From Flabesymbios commensalis (Eukaryota > Annelida > Polychaeta > Terebellida > Flabelligeridae): a stretch of 64,000 bases of DNA. A program made the position numbers and the translations under genes. How positions within the stretch are numbered: the first letter of the stretch is position 1; each line of letters opens with the position of its first letter. Location of the stretch: the NCBI GenBank assembly GCA_964017125.1, contig OZ024911.1, positions 42,533,339-42,597,338 of the forward strand. Reading direction: 5' to 3'. Shown in pieces: positions 22,501 to 37,500 of the stretch. The notes below the pieces were generated by a model. The model was not told the DNA's origin. It did no database searches and saw only the letters and a program-made list of their open reading frames with translations.

Positions 22501-25500
22501 ATTTCATCTTTTTTAATCGTAAAACTTGATTACAGATCTGTAACTAGTAACACAATATGACCATATTATAATATTTTACATCTCGTGTAGCCCACCTTGA
22601 CAAGCTCGTCTGGATCTATCAGATTATCATCCAGCATCTCCTGAGCCAGAAAACCCATCGTTGTGTAAAACTCGTCCGCCGTCTGCACTGGCATGATGCG
22701 ACTGTGGAAAAAAGGGAGGTTCTTTAAAATTCCAAACAATATGCCAAGCTGAAACGAGGTATTCACTTGATGTTGGATTAGTGCTGGGCCAGCGTCGCAA
22801 ATGGTGGCCCAGCACTAATTCAGCTCTGGGTCAATGTGTAGTGTGTGCTGGTGACATCATTACAAGAATCAGAATAATATGTAACGTTCCATCATGTCCA
22901 TTAACACTTTGACCGCTGGTTCCGATTATATTCGTTTTTTTTTCATTTGTTATTAGCACATTAAATACCAACAACTTTTGAACATGTTAAAGATAAAACG
23001 TGAAACCAATTAACCCTTTAACCGCCGGTGTCGCATATATTCGGGTTTTCATTTTTTTATTAGCCCATTAAGTACCACATTTTATATATGTTAAAGATAA
23101 AATGTGACATCAACCAGGAAGATTTGAAAAGAGTTAACCTCCATTTTGTCAAATCTGAATAATTTTCACTCACTTGAAGTTGTGGATCGCGTCAGCGAGA
23201 CACAACTTCAAGTGGGTGAAAATTCAAATTGAATAATTTGGCGGTTAAAGGGTTAACAAGATCTCAAAATTATTTTGCTCTTTTTTGTCTAATATGAGTA
23301 ATTTTCACTCACTTGAAGTTGTGGATCGCGTCAGCGAGACACAACTTCAAGTGGGTGAATATTCCAATTAAATATTTTGGCGGTTGATTTTTTATTTCTT
23401 CCATCACACTGGGAATATATGTTGTGAATGTCACTCTGAAAATTCGAACTCAATTCCTATATTGGTAAGAATTGTTGCCAAATATATCTACTTTCACAAA
23501 GAATGCTGCGTTGTCATTTTTCATTCATTTGAAGCTGGCATTGGTGATGTGTTTGACAGTTAAATGAGACATAGGCCTACTCCACACGTTTAATTACTAC
23601 ATCTGTTATAATTTACAATTGCAATGATTCATACGTTTAATTACTACATCTGTTATAATTTACAATTGCAATGATTCATACGTTTAATTACTACATCTGT
23701 TATAATTTACAATTGCAATGATTCATACGTTTAATTACTACATCTGTTATAATTTACAATTGCAATGACTCATTCGAGATCTGTACGTGTATATTTGATA
23801 CAATTCAAGCACGTTTTATTGGCAAAGTCATGATTTACTCACAACAAGCCACAAAGCTTTATAATTATATATCGCGTTGTCTTTATTCCACCTGATTTAT
23901 AACCAAGCCAGAGTAATGTGTATTTTTACCAATTTACATGAAATTGGAGACGAAAAGTTATCCATAAACTGACTTACTCTTGTAGGGTGCCCCAGATAGC
24001 CAGTCCTGTACGGAGCAGAATCTCCGATCCTTCTAGTAATACAGAATCCCACACTCTGAGCGCTGTAGCTTTAGGTAAGCAGGTGGCAAATAGCGTGAGA
24101 AACCACTGCATCGTAAACACGTTCGTCAAAGGAGGCTCGTAACTTTTTCCTGAAAGAAAAAAAAATCACAAACTAAGAAACATACAAAAATATTAATTTA
24201 GATGTGTTGTCCAGTTATCTTTTATCGCTCTACAATACAAGAAAGCTGGTAATATTTAAGAGCAAATATTATATAACAATTACAGACAGTCGTTTTAAAT
24301 TTGTTTTATTAGCAGATTAAATCACTGTTATTGTGAATGAAATGTGTGGTTGAACATTTGCAAATTTTTGATCTAAAAATAAACAAATATGGGTAATTGT
24401 CACCCACTTGAAATTGTGGATCGCGACAATGTAGTAGCATCAGTTGATGCTTATCTTATCGATTTCTGACCAGAAAGCGATGAAGCACAAAACCATGAAA
24501 ACGGCAAAAACACAGATAGATTTCAGGAATAATTCCGCAAAATTCCCCAGATGGCAGCAATTTCGCGGGGAAGCCACGGGAACAAAATAGAGGATTTAAT
24601 CCTGTCTAGAGGAAAGGGGATTCCTCGCAGCAAAACAAAATAAAGACTGGAAAAATCGGTCCGCCGGGAAATGGGTCAATAGATGCGCACTCGCCACCGA
24701 AAGAAAAGTAATAAGGTTTCATACCCTGAGGACTTAGGGGTCATAGGTCATGTCAGAGCGGACATGTGCTTACAGATATCTCACGCGATATGTACTATTC
24801 TCACTGGACAGCAAACAGAAAAACTCGACCAAAATGATCCTTCAACCCTTAATCCTTTCAGCGCGGGGACCGTCTTTAGACGTCAGATTCTGACGTCTAA
24901 AGACGGTCCCCGCGCTGAAAGAAATACACATTTTCTAATGGCCATAGATCCATAACATAGATATTCAAATGAAGCGGAAATAGCTAAGAGATTTATTATG
25001 ATTTCAATTAAAAAACTCATTGGTCTGCATATCGTTCATAAAAAAATATTTAAGCGGAATAAGGATTAACGCGGTGAATTTAATAATTAAATAATAAAAG
25101 TTGTCACCCACTAAAAACTACTCATTTTTGTTTAATTTGCGACTAAACATTTGCAAATCTTGATGTCTAAACACACGCGTCGCTCCCAATAACTGTGATT
25201 TAAACGTCTAAATAAAACGGATAAAACGAGAACAGTCGCATTTTCACTCACTTGAAGTTGTGGATCGCGTCAGCGAGACGCAACTTCAAGTGGGTGAAAA
25301 TTCAGATTGTGTAAAGGTAAATGTTGGGTCAGCGTCGCAGATGGTGAACCCTAAAGATCGCCTCCAAGCAAACACGGAACGTTCATCCTGTATTTATTTG
25401 AAGTTGGGCCGGGGTCGGCGACGGTGGAGCAGCACAAAAACAAGAATGGTTTATTATCATTCTCTTTTTTTGGAAGACTTTACAGACATGTGCCTCATTT

Positions 25501-28500
25501 TTTTCAAAGCAATTTACCTTCTGAGAAAGTCGCGGACAATGTTGTGCTATCTACCTTTGCCAGGCAAAGGATAAGTTACTTATTAAAATCAAATACTGTT
25601 TATTCTATCAGGTCGTAGAAATTCAGACGGATGGTGATTGTTCACCGTTGTTTTGCGTTTCTATATTTTTCGCCTGATATAGATTAGCAGTTTTATAAAA
25701 TATATTTCATGTAAATAATCCCATTTCACAATAAAAAAATAACTGATTTTAGAAAATATATGTCACGTAATATATCCAAACGAAATATCAAAACAACCGT
25801 ATTTCAAGGGGATGCACCATTCTCATTGAAATTGTTTTATTGAAAAGAATGTCCTATGACACGTATTGTGTGACTATCAGGACATGGGGCGCTTTACCCC
25901 TTCAACCGCCGGTCCCAGTTATATTAGTTGTTTTTTTTTCTTTATTTTTTAGCACATTTAATAGCAGCTTTTGAACATGTTAAACATAAAACGTGAAAAA
26001 ATGGGGTTTTAGGCCATCTTGTGCTCATAGGCCCTATAGGCTAAACTAGGTCAGGAGAACCTCCTGGGGATGGTGAGATGAATGGGATGACACTGCCCTC
26101 CAGACACATGATTTGAAACGTGACATCAGTCAACAAAATTTCAAAATCGTTGACCTCCATTTTGTCAAATCTGAATAATTTTCACCCACTTGAAGTTGTG
26201 GATCGCGTCAGCGAGACACAACTTCAATTGGGTGAAAATTCCCACTAAATAATGAGTGTTCCCCCCTCACCTGAGGTGGCGTCGCTGGCGGCGTTCTGCA
26301 GGTGATCCAGATGGCGGGAGAGCTGGGGCAGATGGACTCCCAGCAGCTCTCTGAACACGGCCATGTCAACGGAGAGGGCCCGCAGATTGTTGGCGAAGTA
26401 GCTCTCAGGCAGCACGTGGTCCACCAGGTAGATCATCACCTGGAAAAACAAACACATCGAAATCTGAGGTAGAAAATGAGGATTTATCTTAGAAAGACGA
26501 CGATAAATTTATCACGAGCCGCGCACTTAATATTGAGAAGCAGTTCATATAAATTAAACAAATATTATTACCACATACTGGGTTGTAGTGCTCTCATAAC
26601 ACTAATTTGACCGTCAACCGTCATTGACCAGGTGATTTGAAAACCTCGATTTTGTCTCGGTTTTCAAATCACCTGGTCGTGATCAACTCTCACAAGTCTG
26701 TTATCAAATGAACATAATTACCTCCAAACAAACGATATTGTATAATTAGTTACACCCATTTGAAGTTGTGGGTCGCGGTAGCAAGACACAACTTTAATGA
26801 AAATATAAATAAGATAACTTAAAGTAAAGGATTAACCCTTACAGCGCGGGGATAGACTTTAGTCGTCAGAATCTGACATCTGTAGACGTCAGATTCTGAC
26901 GACTAAAATCTCTCCCCGCGATGTAAAAATAAAAATATTTCTAATGGTCGTAGACCCATAACATACGTATTCAAATGAATCGGAAAGAGCTGACTAAGAC
27001 ATTTATGATGATTACAAAATTTCAAAAAACACCTTTGGTCTCCAAGGTTTTCATAAAAAAATTCAGCGCTTTAAGGGTTAATCTGCATGTTTATGTCTAA
27101 TCAGGAACAAGGGAAAATTATATGCCCATCTTGACAAATACAGTTTTGATCGATCAAATTCATTATTTACGCACTATTTAGTTTACATAAAACGAGAGAG
27201 GTCTTTATAAATTTTGTCGTCAAAGTTGACATTTACCAAGCTCGCAAATTTCGACCCTTCCTTTCAGGAATATATCAGGCTAAACTAGAACAAGATAACC
27301 TCCTGAGGATGGTGAAATGACACTGCCTGCCAGACACAGGATTTGAAATTCCGAGGCTCCCCAACGAGACATTCACCCAATGTTGGTTTGATTTGGGGCA
27401 AAATGGAACCAACCCATGGCAATGTGCAGTGTTTGTTGGGTGGCAGCAAACAAACCCAGTACATGGATACTATTCTACAAAACCAAAAGGCAGTAACTTA
27501 TCACCTGAAAAGTAAGCAATTACTGCCTACTGACTTTGCCCTGCAGTCTAGCTGAGCAGTTGTCTGACCTACCTTTAGCGCGTCGTCCTCGCGTCTATCC
27601 ATGACATTGAGGATGAGGGCGGCGAGGACGTTGAATCCCTGACAGTACCCCACGGCCTTGTTCCATCGAGCATAAGCCAGCAGCACCCTCTTCAGCACAG
27701 CACGATCCTCCTCGTTGTCCTGGCCGCTGAACCCGCTACATCCTGTACGGTGAAGGTCCTACAAATGGAAAAAATACATTGTTATTGTCCAGCTCAAAAA
27801 TTACGACAAATATAACCCAGCAAACACAAAATATTTGCATAACATTTGTTTTAAGGTCGGCCCAACGTCGAAGACGTTGGGCCGACCTTTTACAAATGTT
27901 ATACAAATATTTTGTGTTTGCTGGGAAAGGTACAGATTTATAGTCTGATATAAAGTTTGTAGACTGAACAGCCGACTTTACAATTTACCCACTGGTCACT
28001 AGACCTGTTCATTCGTTTGTTATATTTTAGCACCGCGGAGATTATACAGTCCTGCAGACATTTTGGCGCATTGAACTTATCGTACACATCGTCATCTCTG
28101 TCCTACCAGTTACTAATTTACACCTGTGTCAACAGTGAAACATGTGAGGGTAAAGTACATTGCCCAAGGACACAAATATTATCGAGAGAGGAGAAATATG
28201 ATATAATTCTCTCGAAACCTGCCCCAAGCGGGCTTTAAACCCATACGTCAGGCAGCGACAAGTGCCACACTCTAACCATTGCGCCACGTCTCTCTCCAAG
28301 ACTAAAAAAAAAGACTATCAGTTTACTCGTAACAAAGTGTCAATAACGCGTTAAGGCCGGCTTCTAAGCAACATGAGTAGTCAACGTGGAAAAGCGATAG
28401 CTTGTTTTGAAGGTATCCATAATTATAAAATGGCATTGTTATTCAAATAACTAGTCAAGTGTTCTGGGAATCCGAGTCCTGGCTTGACAATGACGGCGTC

Positions 28501-31500
28501 AACAGGTAGAAATTGGTAGAGGTACATTCGGCCTCTATCTAATGGCAGATGCAAAGTTTTTGGTTGAATGGATGTCATCGTTGCCAATATTTCGGTGAGA
28601 TGTGGATATATCTCCTTCATAGTGTTCGTATGACGGCTTTAACATATTATTGATTTTAAGCGAAAGTTTCCTTAACCGTTACAACGTTGAAATTTTTTTG
28701 TTTAAACCATGGAGACCAAAGGTTTTTTTCAATTTGAAATCATCATAAATGTCCTGGTTAGCTCTTTCTGGTTAATTTGAATAACTATGTTATGGGTCTA
28801 CGACCATTATAAATATTTTAATTCTTCCCGTGCGAGTACAGTCTTCATACGTCAGAAGCAGACGTCTACAGATGTCAGATTATGACGTCTAAAGTTGATT
28901 CCCGCGCTGTAAAGGTTAATGAATTTTATAAAGCTTAGTGGAGGATTCAATTTAAATAATCACAAGGGTTAAAATAGCCCCCCCCCCCCTACAGCATATT
29001 CCTGATATTGATCGAAACAGGGAAGCTTATTCTGAGCTTCCCCACAAGGTGTGGATAATATGAACATAGACCCGTAGGCGGGGATAACATAGTGCTATTC
29101 TATACGGCGGGAATTACGTCACGACAGCAGAAGAGCTCTCCTGGCATATAACACCTATAAATCAGTCATTTTCCCCCACGCCCACCACGATTTGTCATAT
29201 TACCATCCAATTTCTACGGCAGGACACACCGCCATTATATAGTGCGCCTCAACAATCCCCTCTAATCCCTTATAGCTGCCGCCTACGGCCATATTGACGC
29301 TTTGGCTATTTTGCTTGCATTTGGAACTGCAATTGCGTCATGTTAAATCGTGTGATTTTGTATGTTTGTATGTTGTCGTCAAGCCGTCAAGTGTTTATGT
29401 GGACCATTGATGTAATCCCCCCCCCCTCCACCCCTGTAAGCCCGAAAACTATCTAAGATCTTTGTTATTTTTTGAGATCCCCATCGTCTATTGTGGGAGT
29501 TATCACCAGATTTATTTTGTACATAGGCCTAATAAACGACATCATTATCCAATGGGTGGCCAGCGATCATGGGGTCCCTCAAATGAACTGTTACTCTCTG
29601 TACTTTTTTTATGTATTACTGTAGATCTGGTAATATTTGCGAGGTTTTAATTTTCGCGAATTTCGCGAGGAGGACAAATTCGCGAATTCAAGAATCTCGC
29701 GTAAATTATTTTTTATAATAGCGCTGCTAAAGAAAAATTCGTGAATTCTAAACTTCGCGAAAATCCCTAAGTTAGAAATTCGCGAAAATTTGAACACGCA
29801 AAAAATACCAGATCTACAGTATTTTTTTAAGGTCAGATAAATTCTTATTATTATACATGCTTCTCGTTATTATTGATTATCTCTGGTAATTGACATTTAC
29901 ATCCTGTGGATACAAAGAGAATAAGCACTAAAGTAATGGTTATTGTCTTTTTTATGTTCGCCTGACGTCAACACATCGCATCAAGAAGCGGGTCATAATG
30001 CAAATACATTCTATCGCTTATAAATCATTTTTGCGATGGAAATATATACATCACTATCCTCTCAAGAGCTGGTGTACAGTCTAGGCGGCTAAGTCCTATA
30101 TATATAATTTGAAATGAACACAATCAGTTGTTACTATATACTGCCTATAGTTTATGGCCCGAGTGGGAATTGGGGTCTGATAGATTGGTTAGTGGTCAGG
30201 AGTCGTGATCGACAGACATACCGTATTTAAAACAGTTCAAATGTTGAAAATACATTGATATCTCTGGTCTTATGTAAGTCCAGTGTCACCGACATTTCTG
30301 GGAACCACACCACTAAGAAGGGTGGTCTTATCCTAACTTTATGTCAATTGCATTAGAAAAGTTGAGATTTATCTTAACATTCCAATGGAACTAAGCGGAA
30401 GTTACCATAAGATCAATCTTAAGATGCTTAGCGGAATGAATCCCTGAAATTATGACCGACTTAGACATAGGTTTAACCCTTTAACCGCCGGTGCCGCATA
30501 TATTCGGGTTTTCATATTTTATTAGCACATTAAGTACCACATTTTAATGTTAAAGATAAATCAAATCAACCAGCAAGATTTGAAAAGAGTTAACCTCTAT
30601 TTTGTCAAATCTGAATAATTTTCACTCACTTGAAGTTGTGGATCGCGTCAGCGAGACACAACTTCAAGTGGGTGAAAATTCAAATTGAATAATTTGGCGG
30701 TTAAAGGTTTAAGATGCTTAGCGGAATAAATTCCCGAAATTAAGACCGACTTAGACATAGGTTAAACATATAGCAGGTATTTGTGGACTAATGAATCGAT
30801 CCGGAATTGCTTAATTGACTTCAACTTACACCAAACAGGTTAAAATGTATCGAAAAGAGGTGGAAAGCTACTGTAAGTCGTGTGACAGCTTTTCCGAGCT
30901 CCCAACAAAAATGCACTTACAGACTTCCACTCGGAATGTGTGAAGTACAAAGTGGAGATGATGACAAGTGACTGTGCAAGGCTTGAAAGGTGACTTGTCC
31001 TGCTAAGACGCCAGATCCTCTCTGAGTCCGTCTGATCTGCATCCCTGCTGGACAGACAAGTCCCCAGCGACGGCGCAGCAATGGGCCAACATCTCAGATG
31101 TTGTCCTGTCGCTGGACCACTGCACGATGATTCCTTCCCTGCGTGAGACTGCTGATATGATGACAGAGTGGACCGGGGTGGACAAGTCCTGGCACCGACA
31201 CGAGGGATTCGATTAAAATTTGTCCCGGTTCGTGTGTACCCTCGAAACCCAAGGCTTCAGCGCCCATATACTATGCTCGTGTTTAGCAGTAACGAAACAG
31301 ATGTTGGCCCGCGGTGGGCGATACTCAATCCTTAGAAAAACACATCAATGATCTGAGGTTTATTTTAGGTTTTGTTATGTTGGTGGCACAGAACCATGAT
31401 ATGCATAATTAAGAGCCCTCACATCTTTGTTTTCTCATTTGCTATTTGATAAAGATACTCATCGGTGACTTTTATATCAGGCTTGGCCAGGCTGCCTAAC

Positions 31501-34500
31501 GCTTGGCGACAGAACCGGTTCACTCCCATACATGCACACACAGATGCGGCGTGCAGCGCAGGTGCGTGTGCACCGATGAATCAGTGACGAGCCGCTCTGA
31601 TGTCATTATAATCTACACAACATTTCGTGTGGACAGCACACTGGAGCCGTCTACTGAAAAGATCTGGCACGATGTCTATATATGATGACATGGAAGGATT
31701 AGTATGTATGGCGTTCTGCACCTACACCAGAATCAGAACTATTTCGTTTCAGATTGTGATGATCTCTTTGTTAACCTTGCGCTTTCATCAGGGTGGACTG
31801 GCAGTTGAACCCCGGGGAACAATTGACCTGACCGGTTGTATTGATGTCGCTGCCTATCACCCAAACTGAAACCAAGGACACTACCCAGCAAACACGATAC
31901 TTTGACCCAATCCTGGGCTAATGCTGGCCCACCGTTTAAGTGTCGTGTTTGTTGGGTAGAACCCTTGCTGAGACGGATCTTATTGACCATTCGCGTGTCC
32001 TCGCACGGAAGTTCCGCCGGCTGGATATCCTAGATGTAACAAATGTGGCAGACGCTCGGGTCATGTCCTGTACATGGCAGGGTTTGCGAGACAGAACGAA
32101 GTCCGCAAATGAAGTGACGTGGACTCGGACAACGCACATAATATGTTGATTCAACGCAAGGCCAACTTCTCAGAAGTTGATCCGGCGTTGAATCAACGTT
32201 GGGACAATGCATTTTACACCAGGTGGGGATCAAAAAGTAGAAGCAGATGAAAGGATTGAAGAAGGGCTGGTCTGCTACTCCCGTGCAGATCCGAGCCACT
32301 TCTCTCTGTTATATTACTAATAATCTTGTGTATTTATAGCAGGCGACAGCGAGACCTGCGTCACTCAGTGATAATTGATGAGAAAGCATTAGGTCTTATA
32401 ATCTCTCCTTGAAATGTGAGGTGCACAAACGAATATCATTTATCATGTTTATCATGTTTGGCCTATCCGAGAACATAAATTTGGATTTAAATACAAGGGA
32501 TAAGTCCACATTCAATCATTAAAATGTGAGGCGTATTTATAAACGTGCAGTAGGCCTTTTGCTTACTAGAAGGAGGTTAAACCAAACCAGATGCGGACTG
32601 TCAGAGGCTACAGCAATGGTGATATTAAAAAAATTGACTTAAAATTGCGCGGGGGTATAAAATAATAATATACTAGTTGGCTTGGGTCACAGTTAGAGAA
32701 CAATGATATATATATATGCCCACATTAAAATGTCATCTCTTATTTTCACTCACATATTGGACTACAATTCTCCACCGATTTTCAAGAAATTGTACAAGCA
32801 CTATTTACTAGTCCTCCGCAAAATACCCCGAAATTGTAACGATTATTGTCAAAAGTTAGTCAATTTGATATGTAATCCAATACAGGGATTAAAACGGACT
32901 TTAATTTTAACAAATTTAATGAGTTTATTGAGGGACCTCGTATCAAATGGTCTAACTTTTGAACTATACAATATTTTTCAAAGAACGTTTTTTGGTACTT
33001 GGCAGGGGGACTGTTACTGTCATATTGGAAATATAATTTGCTAACCTAAATGTGTTGAATGTGAGAACTATCAAGTTGATAATTTCGCTTTGTGAATACA
33101 TTTTTCAACAAAATTCAACACAAAATATCACAGGCTCTATATATTTAGCATCTACATGCAATGCTTTTAAAGAGGCTTGTGTTTACATAACCCCAAGTCC
33201 ATCATAGATGAGGTATCGCAGTGACACAATTTGAATTGTTTAACCCTTTAACCGCCAAATTATTCAATCTGAATTTTCACCCACTTGAAGTTGTGTCTCG
33301 CTGACGCGATCCACAACTTCGAGTGAGTGAAAATTATTCAGATTAGACAAAATGGAGGTTAACTGTTTTCAAATATTGCTGATTGATGTCACATTTTATC
33401 TTTTAGATGTTCAAAGGGTGGTACATAATGTGCTAATAAAAAATGAAAACCCGAATATATGCGGCACCGGCAGTTAAAGGGTTAAGTACATCATCAAACT
33501 GATATAGGCCTACCCATGATACGTCCCAGGTATAGGCCCTATCAGTGTGATGATGTACGTTTTTTTATACACAGACGTATAATTTAATAGCGCACTACGT
33601 TTCTCGCCCTATTCTCAGCCCCATGTTATAGCAGAGCAGTCAGACGGGGAAACGCATAGCTCAGAAAACGTCATGAATAATTCATGACGTAATTTATCTC
33701 ACAGCGTCAATGACGTAAATGAAAGGCGTCAATTTAGTATGGGGCGAGGAAGTACGTGGTCCGGTGACGCCTGAAGGGTTGGGCCAAATTCCCAGACGTT
33801 GGCCCAACCTTCAGCCGGCGCTAGGCCAAGGACTCTCTCGACACGATGGTGAATTAGAGAGCATTTAGAAACGAGGGACATTCAGGCCTAATCGCGAGTA
33901 ATTACTGCATGTAACAACTAACAGCCATTAGTTAGTTTATAGCAGACAATGAATTACATTAGCGTGTAAATGTGCTTGACAATATAGCCTAAAACCGCAA
34001 ATTTTAATTGACTACATTTCAATAGTGATTGCTAAAAGCTTGCACATGATAAGTTCAGTCAGTGGGATTTGACATCTCGCTATTTTACGGCACAAACGCA
34101 CGTGTGATCTATGAAAACCATAAAATTATTTAGATTATTTAATATTGTTAGATTTTCAAAATAAATTAATTTAGAATCGATCCTCTATTTGTGATCTGCA
34201 CATTTAATATTTCAGACCATGATTTTGTTGCAGAAAAAGAGGCCAGCTCGAAAACGTTTAAAAGCGTCAGTCGCACAGCAAGAGTCCACGATTTGAAAAC
34301 AACAAACCTTCGTTTTTAAATAGTTCAGCACGCAAAATCTACCCAGCGAATACGAGACATTAACCTTGTGCTGGTTTAATGTTGGTCCATCATCTACGAT
34401 GTTGGCCCAAAATTAAACAAGCACAGCGGCGGCATCGTGGTGAAATATATCTGCATTTTATTTGTTTTCAAACGTTGTAAAAAGGGATGCGATACCGAAA

Positions 34501-37500
34501 TAATTATACATCTTGTCTTAAAGCAAAATATCACATCACATTGTCTAAAGGACAGCATATTTTGACATTTATATATATATGAAGTTACATAGCCTACTGA
34601 TCTTACCTCAAAAATGCAAAAAAAATCATAACAAAATTTAAAAGCACTGAAAAAGGCTGAGATAATTTTACTTCCAGGTCGTATATTGCAATGTGAACAA
34701 AACTGTCTGCAGTATACGACACTTTATATCGCAAATACCCACCGTCTCAGACGGCGGGATCAAAGCCTACTCCACGGCACACGAAAGACGCCCAATGCTG
34801 TGCTAACAATCAACAATCATCTCAGTGTACAAATAGTATGTTTGGGTTATATCTGGATTCTTGGAAATGTTGATAAAAGATGTTTGTAAAAATCTGAAAA
34901 TTTTGAAAAAATTGAAATCCTGATCTGCGGGATACACTGTTCCATACAAAACAAATTACCAAAATGGATGTCATCCCATGGAGTCCCTTTAATCTATTAA
35001 AAAGTCTTATTATTTGCATGAAAGTCCTACTTTAAAATAATTCTTGTGATTGTCAGAAATGTCTAAAACGTTTCAAGATAAGGGCGACGACAGTATCAGC
35101 GTGTCGTGTTTGCTTGGACTGCAACCCAACAAGCAGCTCTGCTCTGCAAAGCCATAAAGTCTGTATCTGCTTACTTTACAAGTAAGCAGATACTGACTTT
35201 TGGCTTTGCAGAGCAGAGCTGGTCTATTTAAACAGGGGACATTTGCAGCAGGATGCACGATGTTACACGGGGTTGACTCGCGGGGATCACGACTTCCCGA
35301 GTACACCAAGCCAGACCCCATTACTGTTTTTCTTCCATCGATTTTCCCGGCAAACAACACTTCCACGTGCCAAGCCGAGTTGTAAGGGGCGCACGAGCAA
35401 CAGCACGGCGATGGCCTTGTGTGAATGGCGTCTTATTTGCAAAGATTTTAACGGTAACTAAGATAGGGAAAGGGGGGCAATGGAAGAAGTATTCAATGCT
35501 ACTTTCTATGGGAAAGTAAACACCCATGATGTCAAATAGGACGGTGTATCGAGTTCCGCTAGCCCGAGTGCATACTTTAGGGTGATCCATATGCTGGAAA
35601 CATAGTCTAGCCCTCGGCACCTGACCAATGGCGGACGGTATGTCCTGTCACGTGATGTTGAATTGCCAATCAACCGATATTTTGTTGTGGTGATAAGTAC
35701 GACACTTGACCTAATCTCTCAGCAAATGTAGTCCAAGTAAAGTGTCAAAACGGTATGGATCAATCATTCAGTCCACATAATAGGGCCTCACTGTAGAAAC
35801 TAATCCACCACTCATTCTATCAGAGCATAATAAGAATATTTCACACTGACATGTTGTCCTTTGATTAGAAGTTATGCCTCTGAATGAAATGCCCTGACAG
35901 AACAGTAACCACTGGTAACGGTGATGACCACATCAAATATCAAATAATGGCTTCAGATGTGTCAATATTAGGTATAACGTAGCGGAATGGAGTCAAATTA
36001 GACGTGAACCAGATAACGAAAGATCCAAGTCAAGTGCTGGTTTAACGTTTGGCCAACGCCTGGGGCGTTGGCCAAACGTTAAACTAGCGCTTGACCAGTG
36101 TCTTCGGGCAGCCACAGAGTTGCAGACAGAAGAGAGAGGCAGGTTGGGTTTGCGGTCTGTCGCTGCAATCTCAGGCGGAGGCGCGGAAACATTGTGTGGC
36201 CAGGCGTACCCTGGCTTATTTTCTGGTCGGCTGTTTCGGCAAATAGCCATCAGCATGGCGTTCAAAGAGTACTGTCCAGATAATAAAATATATTATCCTC
36301 AAAGCTTCGGGACGTCGGCTTTTACAGAACATTGAACCAGCGGTTAGTGGTGGATATTGCTTTATGTGCAGCGCATCTTAGACCATTTGGCTGGATGACT
36401 CGGTCCTCACTCATTATACATGTAAAAATCATAATTAAGTTTGATAACATCGTGGCTCGTATGTCAGAGGGGATTGCCATGCCATAGGCATTGTTGTAAA
36501 CAATAAAATTGGATAAATGTATGTTTATTTCTACTTTTTCATTTAATTATTTATTTATTAGGCTACATATACACAAATATATGCAATAATCGTACAGAAA
36601 TGCAATTGTAAATAAAAATACAGGTGACCGGCACTCTTACTAAGTTTGACATCCAGGATAAAATTTATATACAAGATATAGGCCTAATTACACGTAAAAG
36701 TGTAAAATATAATAATACATAATATGTTTCCCCCGCCAAAGGACATAATTAAATCCGTCTTTCTACTTTTTTAAACAGGGTAACTGGTTTGAATGTCTTG
36801 CCTTGGCTGAGAAAATTGATAAAATTACTCATCATTACATTTTAAAAGAGTTTAGTCGTCTCAATTCACTGAGCACAGTAATGTTATTCAGTTGAGATGA
36901 ATTGCATAACTGTGCTCTGAAGTGTAAGAATAACCAGGTGCAGCTTAACATGCTTAAGTACCAGTAACCATGTTAATGGGTAGTGACATTACAATTCATT
37001 AACCCTTTAACCGCCGGTGCCGCATATATTCGGGTTTTTTTTATTTTTCATTAGCACATTAAGTACCACATTTCAAATATGTTAAAGATAAAATGTGACA
37101 TCAACCAGCAAGATTTGAAAAGAATTGACCTCCATTTTGTCAAATCTGAATAATTTTCACTCACTTGAAGTTGTGGATCGCGTCAACGAGACACAACTTC
37201 AAGTGGGCGAAAATTCCAATTGAATAATTTGGCGGTTAAAGGGTTAATTTTAAAAATAAAACAAACACAGAATGAGTGTTAGCTGGGATTTGCGCATTAT
37301 AATTATCTGAATGGATAGGGCAGAGCAAGCATATCCAAGTATAACCTACATACATGTACACCCCTGTCGATTACAGCTTAAACTGTAGAGATTGTGTTGT
37401 GATTCCGCAGTAAAATACTTTAAATGAGTAGTTGTATCCCAAGCAAACCAAACGAAACGTTTTCATGTATGTGTTGATGCCTTTTTTAATGGTACATGCT

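Noticed and set aside
27816-27925. Pre-microRNA hairpin
   Set aside because: The stem is long and almost perfect, and the sequence recurs with transposon-like ends at several places. A MITE explains it better, although small RNAs could still arise from it.
35230-35640. GC-richer patch with several overlapping frames, possible alternative promoter or exon
   Set aside because: No splice sites consistent with TBC1D30 phases and no protein similarity were found.
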